Origin: Methanomassiliicoccales archaeon
Lineage (GTDB): Archaea; Thermoplasmatota; Thermoplasmata; RBG-16-68-12; SOIM01
Direction of reading: 5' to 3'
DNA length: 64,000 nt
NCBI GenBank assembly: GCA_004377185.1
Contig: SOIM01000024.1
Coordinates: 1-64,000, forward strand
Part shown: piece by piece, positions 35,690-44,737 of the stretch
Layout: each line of letters starts with the position of its first letter
How positions within the stretch are numbered: the first letter of the stretch is position 1
Notes under the pieces: model-generated
Databases searched by the model: none
What the model saw: the letters and a program-made list of their open reading frames with translations, nothing else
What the model was told of the DNA's origin: nothing
Made by a program: the position numbers and the translations under genes

Positions 35690-36871
35690 ATGAGAGATCC
35701 AAGCGGATTTATGAGAGAAGAATACCAAGATCTGGTTGAGAAAGGATTTGACTGGAAGCTCAGAGTGTTGGAAGGTCCTTCCGCACCGAGATGCAGGGTA
35801 GATGGAAAGGACGTGATAATGCTCTGTTCGAACAACTATCTGAACTTGAGCAATCATCCGAGACTGAAAGAAGCGGCAAGGAAGGCCATCGACACGCATG
35901 GGGTAGGATCGGGATCGGTCAGGCCGATTGCCGGTAATCTTGATCTCCACTTTGAGGCGGAGAGGACGCTTGCCAAGTTCAAGCACACGGAATCTGCTCT
36001 AATCTATCAGACTGGATTCGCAGCGAATGCGGGATTGATCCCCCAGCTTGTAGGGAAGGGGGACATAATCATCTCTGATGAGCTCAACCATGGTTCCATT
36101 ATTGATGGTGTGAGGCTTACAAAGGCAGATAGGGCGATTTTCCCTCACCGGAACATGGGAGAACTGGAAAAGGTCCTCAAAGACGCGGACGAGAAGTATA
36201 GACGCATACTCGTGGTCTCGGACGGTGTGTTCTCCATGGATGGGGACATCCAGCACATGGGGGAGATCCAGAAGCTTGCGGACGAATTCGGTGCAATGAC
36301 CTTTGTTGATGATGCTCACGGTGAAGGTGTCATCGGTCCGGACGGAAGAGGTATCGGAGCTCACTTCGGGATAGCCGGCAAGATAGATGTGGAGATGGGG
36401 ACCTTCTCAAAGGCATACGGTGTGGTCGGTGGACTTATCGTGGGTTCTCAGGACCTGGTCAATTTCGCGCTCAACAAGTCGAGAACATGGCTCCTATCAG
36501 GCTCTCATCCACCTCAGGTTGCAGCAGCACAAATCGAGGCAATCAAGGTCTTGGAGGAAGAGCCAGAGCACGTGAAGAACTTGTGGGATAACACGAAATA
36601 CTTCAAAAGCGAGCTGATATCGATGGGGTATGATTGTGGCCAGAGCGAAACGCCGATAACCCCCGTGATAGTGGGCGAATCGCACAAAGCGAAGGCTCTG
36701 TCAGATCGCACGTTCGAGCTGGGCGTCTTCGCACTGCCAATAGTCTTCCCGATGGTCGCGAGAGACAAGGCCCGAATAAGGACAATGATGAATGCGGGTT
36801 TGACAAAAGAAGACTTGGACGAGGCTTTGGGGGCATTCGAGAAGGCTGGGAAGGAATTAGAGATTATCTAG
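35690..36871 (+). CDS. kbl: 2-amino-3-ketobutyrate coenzyme A ligase (glycine C-acetyltransferase)
   Basis: This protein has 393 residues. It is a PLP enzyme that splits the product of Tdh with CoA into glycine and acetyl-CoA. NNYLNLSNHP near 45 and VDDAHGEGVIG near 206-216 carry the cofactor-binding Asp and His. The lysine of the Schiff base lies in TFSKAYGVVGG near residue 240. The segment SNNYL...GSGSVRPIAGN is the typical alpha-oxoamine synthase entry. The start at ATG 35690 has GGGGTGAGG upstream. It forms a threonine-degradation pair with tdh. The related KAS enzymes of biotin or haem synthesis are less likely in this context. Confidence 0.93.
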   Translation: MRDPSGFMREEYQDLVEKGFDWKLRVLEGPSAPRCRVDGKDVIMLCSNNYLNLSNHPRLKEAARKAIDTHGVGSGSVRPIAGNLDLHFEAERTLAKFKHTESALIYQTGFAANAGLIPQLVGKGDIIISDELNHGSIIDGVRLTKADRAIFPHRNMGELEKVLKDADEKYRRILVVSDGVFSMDGDIQHMGEIQKLADEFGAMTFVDDAHGEGVIGPDGRGIGAHFGIAGKIDVEMGTFSKAYGVVGGLIVGSQDLVNFALNKSRTWLLSGSHPPQVAAAQIEAIKVLEEEPEHVKNLWDNTKYFKSELISMGYDCGQSETPITPVIVGESHKAKALSDRTFELGVFALPIVFPMVARDKARIRTMMNAGLTKEDLDEALGAFEKAGKELEII

Positions 36872-36945
36872 GCAAAGGATTCAGTGCGTCGCCTCCGCAT
36901 CCTGCCGATTGAAGGGAGCTCTAGTGTTCAGAGCTTGAGCACCAG

Positions 36946-37209
36946 CTACCTCATGTATACAGTGTCATGATGTTCATAATCAAGTATAGTAACCGTCTGC
37001 GATTCTTCGTCAATCTCATACACCAGCACAAAGGGCCCGATACGCACCCTCCTGAGGCCATCTAATGGATACTTCAGCGGCTTGAAATGATAGGGATCCT
37101 TCAGAATCTGCTGAATCTTGTTCCTAATCCTTCTGAGTTGTTCTCTGTCCTTCTTGGCGAGCTTTCTGAATTTCTTGTCAGCTGTTGGTTTAATCTCAAG
37201 GCGGTACAT
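36946..37209 (-). CDS. RelE/ParE-type toxin
   Basis: This protein has 87 residues. A basic N-terminal helical hairpin (ADKKFRKLAKKDREQLRRIRN) and then a four-stranded sheet (LDGLRRVRIGPFVLVYEI, VTILDYEHHDTVY) match RelE-fold mRNA interferases. DYEHHDTVY is the common end that carries catalytic or phosphate-binding residues. It begins directly after the stop of the antitoxin gene. It would cut mRNA at the ribosome when free. Confidence 0.85.
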   Translation of the reverse strand: MYRLEIKPTADKKFRKLAKKDREQLRRIRNKIQQILKDPYHFKPLKYPLDGLRRVRIGPFVLVYEIDEESQTVTILDYEHHDTVYMR

Positions 37210-37443
37210 CTACTCCAATCCGTAGCGCTCCGCAAAAGATTCGACCTTGATGCTCTTCTCCCCACGAATCTTCCTTAGCCTCTCGATGTAATCAGGTCGC
37301 AACTCGGGTTCCATCATCTCTTCCTCGTAGATGTGGACCACCTTCTCAATCGCTTTGGATTTATCCTTGAGACCATATTGAGCCTTCACTATGCTCAGCA
37401 CTCGATTCGTACGCTTGTCAATATCGATCATGGCCTTGACCAT
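37210..37443 (-). CDS. DUF2683-like antitoxin
   Basis: This protein has 77 residues from ATG 37443; ATG 37431 is also possible. MIDIDKRTNRVLSIVKAQYG then LKDKSKAIEKVV form a ribbon-helix-helix-like N-terminus, and ELRPDYIERLRKIRGEKSIK is the C-terminal toxin-wrapping part seen in DUF2683 proteins. It abuts the RelE-like gene with no spacer. A palindromic AT-rich stretch upstream (TATATAT, 37444-37490) holds the promoter and probably an operator for autoregulation. Confidence 0.8.
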   Translation of the reverse strand: MVKAMIDIDKRTNRVLSIVKAQYGLKDKSKAIEKVVHIYEEEMMEPELRPDYIERLRKIRGEKSIKVESFAERYGLE

Positions 37444-37578
37444 ACATATATACCCCACTAATGCTATATATATGCAAAATATATAATAGTTTTCCCATTT
37501 CCATCTTCAACCACCCAAACATGAATCAGGAGATTTTGCAGGTTCTGGTTCGGACCTGGCCTCCAATCTCCCGCCTCC

Positions 37579-37755
37579 TTAATCCCTCTCGAACTGCCTC
37601 AATCTTGGGTACCTCCCCATTTCAGACCTGGCGATCCTCTTACTTTCCTTGATGAGCTAGACAAGGACAGCATCATAGCTCTTCAGGTTCCATTGTTTCT
37701 TGAGCATTCTGAGAAGTTCCCTGGCTTCGGTCTTGACTCGTACTGATGTGGTCAT
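37579..37755 (-). pseudogene. Antitoxin-like RHH gene interrupted by one in-frame TAG
   Basis: From ATG 37755 the minus strand reads MTTSVRVKTEARELLRMLKK to a TAG codon at 37659-37657 (codon 33). The frame continues open for 25 more codons, LIKESKRIARSEMGRYPRLR and on, to TAA at 37579. The joined 58-codon sequence fits a VapB-like RHH antitoxin (KSYDAVLV-x-LIKE), in which x would be Glu in relatives (GAG to TAG, one base). No toxin gene follows. Simple nonsense decay is the default; amber readthrough is an alternative. The surrounding stretch 37459-37981 has no other gene I can support. Confidence 0.6.
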
Positions 37756-37981
37756 TCCCTCGCGGTAAGGTCGGCCGAGACTATAACGGTTCGCAGGTGC
37801 ACTGGGACCGAGAGCCCCAAACCAGAAAAGGGCATTTATATGCTGTCACACCTTGATCAGATGGATAGCGATAGAGCAACGATGGTTCTAAGATGAGCTC
37901 CTTCGATACGAGATACATTGGAATCCCTCCACGGGATGTTGGTCACCCTCGGACTGAATTCAAAAGACTTGTAGTCTTAGT

Positions 37982-38167
37982 ATGATGAAAACCAGGGGTA
38001 GAGGGCCAAGACTCATCTCCGAGGAGGAGGTCCAATCGTACTTCAGTGAAGACTGGAATATCAACTACATCAAGGAAGCAAGACTCGACGGCCTTATACA
38101 CTACACGAAGGGGGAGCCAGGGCTTGGATCGCGTCAATCACAAAGTTATAATTCAGAATATGAATAG
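37982..38167 (+). CDS. Possible small hypothetical protein, 61 residues
   Basis: The sequence MMKTRGRGPRLISEEEVQSY and on has plausible composition, with an EEEVQSYF helix and ARLDGLIHYTK. No strong ribosome site is seen and I recognise no family. An ATG frame just before it, MSSFDTRYIGIPPRDVGH (from about 37893), is also short and ends at 37985. The two together could be remnants of one longer gene. The rest of 37756-38175 holds only an AT-rich spacer and the promoter of the next gene. Confidence 0.3.
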   Translation: MMKTRGRGPRLISEEEVQSYFSEDWNINYIKEARLDGLIHYTKGEPGLGSRQSQSYNSEYE

Positions 38168-38175
38168 GAGGAGCA

Positions 38176-39006
38176 ATGTCAAGGATTAGAATCGACACTA
38201 GGGTGAAACTCAACAACGGAGCCGAGATGCCCATCTTTGGACTAGGCACGTTCCAAGCCGAAAGGGGTGGAGAAACACGGGAAGCCGTCCTTGATGCATT
38301 TGATGCTGGCTACAGACTCGTTGACACTGCCGCAATGTACGGGAACGAAGAAGATGTTGGAAGAGCGGTCCGTGAATGTGGCATCCCCAGAGAAGAGATC
38401 TTCGTCACCACCAAACTGTGGAACGATGACCATGGCTATGACAGAGCTGTTGCCGCTTTTGAAGAGAGCCTTGAGAAGTTGGGTCTGTCCTACGTTGACC
38501 TATACTTGATTCACTTCCCTGTGGAAGGTCTTCGAAATGAAAGTTGGAGAGCCTTGGAGACACTGCAAGAAGAAGGAAAATGCAAATCGATCGGGGTAAG
38601 CAACTACATGATCTGGCACTTGGAGGAGCTCTTGAAGTATTCGTCCACTGTCCCAGTTATCAATCAGGTTGAATTTAACCCGTTCCTATATCAGAAAGAC
38701 CTCCTCGAGTTCTGCCATTCACACAACATCCGGCTGGAGGCGTACAGTCCGCTCACCAAAGGACACAGACTGAATGACCCAAACCTGGCGGAAATCGCTT
38801 TGAATTATTCCAAGACACCGGCTCAAATCCTCATCCGCTGGGTGCTGCAACGAGATATCATAGTCATTCCGAAATCGTCCAGAAAGGAAAGGATTTATGA
38901 AAACGCTGATGTTTTCGATTTCGAAATCTCGCATGAAGATATGAAAGCTCTCGATTCTCTGAACGAGGGCTTGCGCACGAGCTGGGATCCCTCTACGGTC
39001 CCGTAG
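38176..39006 (+). CDS. Aldo/keto reductase
   Basis: This protein has 276 residues and is a TIM-barrel NADPH-dependent carbonyl reductase. The catalytic tetrad is visible: Asp and Tyr in DTAAMYGNEEDVG (near 50-62), Lys in FVTTKLW (near 80), and His in DLYLIHFP (near 113). SIGVSNY and the cofactor motif IVIPKSSRKERI near the end are family hallmarks. GGAGGAG precedes the start by a few bases. The substrate is not predictable, since these enzymes reduce many aldehydes. It stands before the ferrochelatase-like gene with 28 bp between. Confidence 0.92.
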   Translation: MSRIRIDTRVKLNNGAEMPIFGLGTFQAERGGETREAVLDAFDAGYRLVDTAAMYGNEEDVGRAVRECGIPREEIFVTTKLWNDDHGYDRAVAAFEESLEKLGLSYVDLYLIHFPVEGLRNESWRALETLQEEGKCKSIGVSNYMIWHLEELLKYSSTVPVINQVEFNPFLYQKDLLEFCHSHNIRLEAYSPLTKGHRLNDPNLAEIALNYSKTPAQILIRWVLQRDIIVIPKSSRKERIYENADVFDFEISHEDMKALDSLNEGLRTSWDPSTVP

Positions 39007-39034
39007 CATTCTTGCGGGAAAGGAAGGAGAGAGT

Positions 39035-40342
39035 ATGAAAATCGGCATAATGCTCCTGGACCACGGTGAGCCACCAGAGTACAACGAGCACACATATTAT
39101 TCCTTCAGGGATTTCGCGACCAGCCTAATCACCATGGGCTTTGTTCCAAAGATCGTTCTCAGATTCGACAGAGGTACGATTCTCCAAGATAAGAACAAGA
39201 TATACTCGGAGGAGCCATCACCCAGTCCCACACTTATCGACGCGAAACTGCACCCGTACACAGGAAAGACCCATTACATTCCAAAGGCAGAGAAGAACCG
39301 CATAACACGATTCGGTTTCTATCGCAAAGGTACAAAGCCGCATTATCTGGCTAGGAAAACGGGTTGGGGATACGGAGAGCCCGACTATTATGAGATGTAC
39401 GGCTTCGAGATTCATGACCGTTGGTCGCAAATGGGCGGCCGTTCGCCTTTCTACGAGCAGAGCCAATCACAGAAAGAGGAAGTGGCCAAGAGATTGAAAA
39501 AGGAATACGGGGACAAAGTGGCAGTCAGATTCGCTTACGGAATCGACCCCTTTCCTCACAAGAAGAAGCAGGACCCGATGACGGTTGTTAAAGAATTCAT
39601 CAACAAGGACAAGATAACCCACCTGGTTGTGTCCGAGCACTTCTCTGTTATCACCGATTCAATGTCAACGCATCACCTTCGGAAACATGTGGAGCACGGG
39701 CTGCACGAAACGGGAAAACATATTCCGATCACCTATGCAGATCAACTGGGTGGGACGGAAGCGTTCAACGAAGGAGTGGTCCTCAAGGCCAAGGAAGAGC
39801 TGAGCGAGTTGCCAAGAAATGCCAATGTTGCTGTGTTCCTTTCCAACCACGGCTTTCCTACGACCAAGATAGGGAAATATGACGCCTCTACGGATTGCTA
39901 TCATCGTAATGTGAAGGAAGTCTATGAGAGTGCTAAGAAAGCGATTCTGCAAGATGTTGACTGGGGTGGCAAGCTCACTGTACAACAAGTGTTCGGCCAA
40001 TTCTTGGGTGAGAAGTACAACCCCGGTCAGAAGATGATGAGCCCCACCAGGGCACTGGACCTTGTCTCCTCTCAAGGGTTCGAATACGTCATTGACATCC
40101 CCTACGAGTTCCCGGGAGACTCGGTTGACGTGCTGGTCAAGCTCAGGAACGCGTACGGACTGAAGAAGTTACCAGACTGGAGCGAGAAGTACGAGACCCG
40201 CCTGAAACACAAAGGCATCAATGTGAAGATAACAAGCGCGTCCTTCCATCCGGAACACTGGATTCGGTCCTATTTGCAGAGGACGATGGCGGCCATCGAA
40301 AGGGTGGCTAACAAAGGCAGTTGTCAGCACTGTGCCGAATGA
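39035..40342 (+). CDS. Ferrochelatase-like (class II chelatase superfamily) protein
   Basis: This protein has 435 residues. The start KIGIMLLDHGEPPEYNEHTY recalls the ferrochelatase opening (LLxLGTPxxxxE). Later, NVAVFLSNHGFPTTKIGKYD then CYHRNVKEVYESAKKAI aligns in pattern with the catalytic SAHGLPxxxxxxGDPY...I region, keeping the metal-ligand His. HLVVSEHFSVITDSMSTHHL near 190 resembles the second half-domain. The family inserts metal into tetrapyrroles. This protein is longer than usual (about 320) and divergent, and no other tetrapyrrole gene is in the window, so the substrate is unclear. GGAGAG precedes ATG 39035. A C-terminal CQHC motif (SCQHCAE) may bind a metal or cluster. Confidence 0.65.
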   Translation: MKIGIMLLDHGEPPEYNEHTYYSFRDFATSLITMGFVPKIVLRFDRGTILQDKNKIYSEEPSPSPTLIDAKLHPYTGKTHYIPKAEKNRITRFGFYRKGTKPHYLARKTGWGYGEPDYYEMYGFEIHDRWSQMGGRSPFYEQSQSQKEEVAKRLKKEYGDKVAVRFAYGIDPFPHKKKQDPMTVVKEFINKDKITHLVVSEHFSVITDSMSTHHLRKHVEHGLHETGKHIPITYADQLGGTEAFNEGVVLKAKEELSELPRNANVAVFLSNHGFPTTKIGKYDASTDCYHRNVKEVYESAKKAILQDVDWGGKLTVQQVFGQFLGEKYNPGQKMMSPTRALDLVSSQGFEYVIDIPYEFPGDSVDVLVKLRNAYGLKKLPDWSEKYETRLKHKGINVKITSASFHPEHWIRSYLQRTMAAIERVANKGSCQHCAE

Positions 40343-40404
40343 GCGGTTGGGGGTTTTGCTCAAAATACTGATATAGACATTTTCCTATCCATCATGGGAT
40401 AGAC

Positions 40405-41106
40405 ATGACAGACAATGGGACCGTAGTTCGAATCCAGGACGTAACCAAGGAGTACAAGATGGGAGAAACAATCACAATGGCCCTTGATGGAGTGAGCCTT
40501 GACATACCGAAAGGAGAGCTCCTATTGATCCTCGGGCCAAGCGGATCCGGCAAGACCACACTTCTCAACATGATCGCTGCATTGGACAGCCCCACAACTG
40601 GGAAGATATTCGTGGAAGATGATGAGATATCCGCTCTTTCTGATAAACAGAGAACTGTCTTCCGGGCTGAGAAGATCGGACTCGTTTTCCAGTTCTACAA
40701 TTTGTTCCCTGCTCTTACTGCCAAGGAGAACGTGGAGATAGGGTTGGCTCTGGTCATCAAAGACCCAGATGAACTGACAAGTAGGTCCGAGAAGTACCTC
40801 AAGATGGTGGGAATCGAAGATCATATGAACAAGTATCCCTCTCAATTGAGCGGTGGAGAACAACAGCGAGTCGCAGTGGCGAGAGCCTTGGCAAAGGAGC
40901 CCATGTTGCTCGTTGCGGACGAACCCACAGGCAATTTGGACGCTGAAACCGGCGATAAGATCTGGCAACTCCTCCAGCAGATCAACAAGAAGACGGATAC
41001 CACAATAATCGCAGTGACTCACCAGGCACAGATGTCCAAGATCGCGGACAGGGCCATTTTCCTTAGATCTGGTAAGATAGCACAGGTCACGCCCGGAGGC
41101 GAGTGA
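40405..41106 (+). CDS. MacB/LolD-type ABC transporter ATP-binding protein
   Basis: This protein has 233 residues. Walker A is [12 protein letters not shown] near 44, the signature is [15 protein letters not shown] near 145, and Walker B is [12 protein letters not shown] near 165. The Q-loop [17 protein letters not shown] is the typical form of the MacB/LolD group. It energises the FtsX-like permease, whose GTG codon overlaps its stop. Such systems extract lipids or lipoproteins or export peptides by mechanotransmission rather than by a channel. Confidence 0.95.
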   Translation: MTDNGTVVRIQDVTKEYKMGETITMALDGVSLDIPKGELLLILGPSGSGKTTLLNMIAALDSPTTGKIFVEDDEISALSDKQRTVFRAEKIGLVFQFYNLFPALTAKENVEIGLALVIKDPDELTSRSEKYLKMVGIEDHMNKYPSQLSGGEQQRVAVARALAKEPMLLVADEPTGNLDAETGDKIWQLLQQINKKTDTTIIAVTHQAQMSKIADRAIFLRSGKIAQVTPGGE

Positions 41107-43469
41107 TGGCCTACATAGACAAGAAGATGGGGCGCGACCTCTGGAGGATGAAGGGGCGTGCAATCGCCAGCGTCCTTCTGATAACTATGGGTTCCATGAT
41201 GTTCGCGGGATTCTTGAGCATGATGCCAAATGTCGAAGGATTCTTCCGCGACTATAATGAAGAGATGAACTTCGCAGATCTTGAGGTCTTCGTGGATTAT
41301 ACCCCACTGAGCGTGATAACCCAGCTAGGAGACATTCCAGGTGTGAAGGATGTGGATGCGAGGTTGGAAGAATCTGCAAGAATCGAGACCTCTCAATTGG
41401 AGGACACCGCGGCCAAGCTTCTGGGCATCGACGCAAGCAGACATCCCTACGTGAACGACATCAAGGTCACAAAAGGTGAATACCTGAACAGTTCCTATCC
41501 AGACGAGGTTCTGTTGGAGAAAGGTTTTGCGGAAAGGAACAACCTAGACGTTGGGGATGAACTGACAACAACCATCTACACCCAGACCGTCACCTTCAGG
41601 ATAAGGGGTCTGGCTGTATCTCCTGAGTTCCTTATCTTTCTCGTTGATCCGGCCGCAATGATTCCGCTTCCTGGGACCCTGGCCATCATTTGGGTTCCTT
41701 TGGAAACACTGCAGGATAACGTGAGCAAGCCCGGTGAGGTGAACCAGTTCTCTTTCACTTATGAAGACAGTGCTGATGAGAATGATATTCGAAATCAAAT
41801 CCGGGCCATTTTGTATGCTCCAGGAAAACACATTTTCGAGCTCCCGAAGGAGAAGATCCCGTCCTATAGCTACCTCAAAGAGGACCTAGACCAGGGAGGG
41901 GAGGTTTCAGCGGCATTTGCTATGATTTTCCTTCTAGTGGCATTCTTTGTGGTTTACTCTGCTTATGCCAGATTGATAGCAAGCCAGAGAAGGGAGATAG
42001 GAGTGCTTCGAGGCTTGGGATATTCTCGAAGAAGAGTGCTATTCTCCTACATCTACACAGCCGCCATACTCGGTCTGGTAGGCTCCATCATCGGAGTGGT
42101 CCTGTCAGCACCCCTGGGGTACGGATTGTCAATCTTCTACGTCGAGATGTCGTTTGGTCTTACCCCTGAGACGTTCGACTTCGACATACTCTCGGCCGTC
42201 ATTGCCCTCGCATTCGGACCGATAACAGCTGGACTGGCGGCGGGACTGGCATCCAGAAGAATCACGAAGCTGGAGGCCCACGAGGCCATCAGGGGAAGCA
42301 CGTTCGATGTGAAGCCTGTGAAAGTGACCCTTCTTGAACGAATTCTTGGGGTGTTCAGAGGCAAGAAGCTCTCCTACACAACAAAATACATGAGCCGCAA
42401 CCTCTCGAGAAGAAAGATAAGAAGTTTCTTTGTGACGGCTGCAATAGCAGGATCGTTGGCACTGGCAGCCATGGGCCCTCTCATGGTCGATTCGATGTTC
42501 CTGTCCGTGGACGAGGCCCTGGAGACCACTGAGAAATGGGACTTCTTGGCAGAATTCTCTCCCAGCCAGAACCAGAGCACTTTGGACAGCATATCTTCTC
42601 AAGATGTGAGTAGAATCGAGCCTGTCTTACGATTAGGTGGAGTCATCGAAGGGGGCGAAGTCAGTTTCTTGAACATCATAGGAATACCACGGAATTCCCA
42701 GCTACACGTATTCAACCTAAGGGATGGAAAAGCATTCAGTTCAAGTGGCGAAGCGGTTCTCAGCTCGATATTGGCGAAGGAATTGGACTTGAAGGTTGGG
42801 GCCAACATCTCCCTAGTCGTGGGAACGGTCCCGGCTCAGTTCGAGATCACAGGCATATCCGCAGAGTTCCTGGAAGGCCTGTATGTAAACATAGATGATG
42901 CAAGAGCCATAGACGGATCGACCAATGCGACCGCCGCCTACGTACTTGCGGTAGATGGGAGGGTATCAAACGCGAGGGCTGAGTTCGAGAGCCTGTCCTA
43001 CGTTTCAGCGATCACGTCCAAGGAGGAAGTCAGCCAGGGGTTGAGAGATCTGCTTGAGCCGTTCATGTCATTTATCTACGTTTTCGCTTTGATTGGGTTG
43101 CTGATGGCTGTTCTGGTTGTTTCAAACATAGTCATGGTAAGCGTGCTGGAACGCTATGTCGAATACGGACAGTTGAAGGCGTTAGGGTACGGACAGCGAA
43201 AGATCAGGGGGATGGTCCTGTCGGAAAGCTTGGCCCTGGCAGTGGTCGGAGTGATAGTTGGAATCCCTCTCACCTTCCTGATAATGGAAGCCTTCGTACC
43301 CATGATGACCGACTTCTTCTCGTACTACAAGACCTTCATCACGCCGATACCTATTATTGGAACATCCGTGGCAATAATCCTGGTTTCAATCTTGGCGACA
43401 CTTCCGGCCGCACGCCATTTGGGCAAGATGGAACTCTCAAGTGTAATCTCTGAGAGACAGTTCGGATAA
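41103..43469 (+). CDS. MacB/FtsX-family ABC permease
   Basis: This protein has 788 residues. There are two FtsX-like halves. An N-terminal helix (near 14-32) is followed by a large extracellular MacB-periplasmic-like domain of about 230 residues, three helices near 270-400, then another helix near 440, a second outer domain, and three last helices near 650-780. ASQRREIGVLRGLGYSRRRV and LERYVEYGQLKALGYGQRKI are the cytoplasmic coupling segments after the helices. Translation may begin at GTG 41103 or ATG 41106. It forms one transporter with the gene at 40405. Confidence 0.92.
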   Translation: MMAYIDKKMGRDLWRMKGRAIASVLLITMGSMMFAGFLSMMPNVEGFFRDYNEEMNFADLEVFVDYTPLSVITQLGDIPGVKDVDARLEESARIETSQLEDTAAKLLGIDASRHPYVNDIKVTKGEYLNSSYPDEVLLEKGFAERNNLDVGDELTTTIYTQTVTFRIRGLAVSPEFLIFLVDPAAMIPLPGTLAIIWVPLETLQDNVSKPGEVNQFSFTYEDSADENDIRNQIRAILYAPGKHIFELPKEKIPSYSYLKEDLDQGGEVSAAFAMIFLLVAFFVVYSAYARLIASQRREIGVLRGLGYSRRRVLFSYIYTAAILGLVGSIIGVVLSAPLGYGLSIFYVEMSFGLTPETFDFDILSAVIALAFGPITAGLAAGLASRRITKLEAHEAIRGSTFDVKPVKVTLLERILGVFRGKKLSYTTKYMSRNLSRRKIRSFFVTAAIAGSLALAAMGPLMVDSMFLSVDEALETTEKWDFLAEFSPSQNQSTLDSISSQDVSRIEPVLRLGGVIEGGEVSFLNIIGIPRNSQLHVFNLRDGKAFSSSGEAVLSSILAKELDLKVGANISLVVGTVPAQFEITGISAEFLEGLYVNIDDARAIDGSTNATAAYVLAVDGRVSNARAEFESLSYVSAITSKEEVSQGLRDLLEPFMSFIYVFALIGLLMAVLVVSNIVMVSVLERYVEYGQLKALGYGQRKIRGMVLSESLALAVVGVIVGIPLTFLIMEAFVPMMTDFFSYYKTFITPIPIIGTSVAIILVSILATLPAARHLGKMELSSVISERQFG

Positions 43470-43499
43470 GCGAAGCTGACCGACTCCGGATGATTCTTT

Positions 43500-43847
43500 T
43501 CAAGACCTTATCATAGTCAAGACCATCTTGAATCTCTTGACCGCCTCCAAGGCGTGAGGTTCATTGGCTGGCATGATGACCATTTCTCCTTCTTTCAATC
43601 GAAGAGGTTTGCCAGAAATCACGATCTCCGCTTCACCGTCAAGAAGATACACAAGAGCATCGAATGGTGCTGTATGCTCACTTAGACCCTGCCCCTCATC
43701 AAAAGCGAACAGGGTTACTGATCCTGTCTTTCTGTCAACCAACGTCCTGCTTACCACCGATTCTTCCTGGTAATCTACCAGATCCACCAATCTTGCCACT
43801 TGCGCCATAATGTCATCGACACCGGTTTGTTTGTTGTCATCTTCCAC
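43500..43847 (-). CDS. Small cupin-domain protein
   Basis: This protein has 115 residues from GTG 43847, seven bases after GGAGGTGA. A single cupin barrel spans about residues 40-112: SEHTAPFDALVYLLDGEAEI is cupin motif 1 with one His and Asp in place of the second His, and MPANEPHALEA is motif 2. A single metal site with fewer ligands than usual is possible. Such small cupins act as sensors, isomerases or dioxygenases. The role is unknown. The start of the SAM methyltransferase gene lies upstream on the same strand. Confidence 0.82.
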   Translation of the reverse strand: MEDDNKQTGVDDIMAQVARLVDLVDYQEESVVSRTLVDRKTGSVTLFAFDEGQGLSEHTAPFDALVYLLDGEAEIVISGKPLRLKEGEMVIMPANEPHALEAVKRFKMVLTMIRS

Positions 43848-43887
43848 GACTTCACCTCCGTTTTACCATACCATTTGACAAATGCTA

Positions 43888-44604
43888 CTAACGGGCCTTC
43901 TCAGCTATTGCTGTGTAATGGTCTGTCTTCGAATCACCCATGATTACGTCCACAATCTTCCAGCCAGTCTCATGGCAGAGTTGCATCATCTCAACCGGTG
44001 ACACAAGAAGAAGATCGAACGGTCTACCTTCCTCGCCCTTATACTCAAATACGAGAGTGACTAGTCCAATGTCTCTGCCTCTTTCCAGATTCCGTTGAAG
44101 ATAAGGTCTGTGCTCTTCCAGGTGCGAACCGGGTACTATGGAAGCCACGATTATTCTTCCTTTTCGTGAAGTGATTCTGTGGAGGTCTCTGAGCATCTTC
44201 TTGGTTCTCTTCTTCGAGCCAGCCATTCCGAAATTGTTTCCGAACATTAGAATCGTGTCAAATGAACCAGGTCTGAAGGACAGTTTCCTTGCATCCATCA
44301 GTCTGCAGTCCTTCACTCCCCTTTTCTCAGCGACCTCTACTATGGTCTTCGAGCAGTCGATTCCGGTTACTCTGAATCCCTTCCGCTGGAGGTACAGTGC
44401 GACACGCCCAGGACCGACTCCTACGTCCAGAATCCTGCCTCTAACATATCTGAGTGCCCTTTTTTCCCGCAAATCGAAGTCCCTGTAGCTTCGGAAATAT
44501 GTGTCCACGTTATGCGGATCGGTATATCCATCATCTCTGGTGATTTTCACTACGGCTTTCTTGCCTTCGTAATGGTCTTTTATGGCTTCTCCGAAGACGT
44601 CCAT
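43888..44604 (-). CDS. Class I SAM-dependent methyltransferase
   Basis: This protein has about 238 residues from ATG 44604. TATAAG at 44631-44626 lies about 25 bases upstream, which supports a leaderless start there rather than at ATG 44616. The SAM motif ILDVGVGPGRVALYL near 60-74 and the acidic residue in VTGIDCSK define the fold. FDTILMFGNNFGM is motif IV and the N in it may contact the substrate. The methyl acceptor is unknown. Many of this shape methylate small molecules or quinones. Confidence 0.88.
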   Translation of the reverse strand: MDVFGEAIKDHYEGKKAVVKITRDDGYTDPHNVDTYFRSYRDFDLREKRALRYVRGRILDVGVGPGRVALYLQRKGFRVTGIDCSKTIVEVAEKRGVKDCRLMDARKLSFRPGSFDTILMFGNNFGMAGSKKRTKKMLRDLHRITSRKGRIIVASIVPGSHLEEHRPYLQRNLERGRDIGLVTLVFEYKGEEGRPFDLLLVSPVEMMQLCHETGWKIVDVIMGDSKTDHYTAIAEKAR

Positions 44605-44737
44605 TGATTCTCGCATATTCCGAGGCTTATAGCAGGCTGTCTAAAGTATTTTTGCAGTCTCTGATTGGTTGTTATCATTATCAGAAATGAAAGTACCTCT
44701 TGATTTGTCGTCAACGTGGACCAACTTCAGCCAGTTG

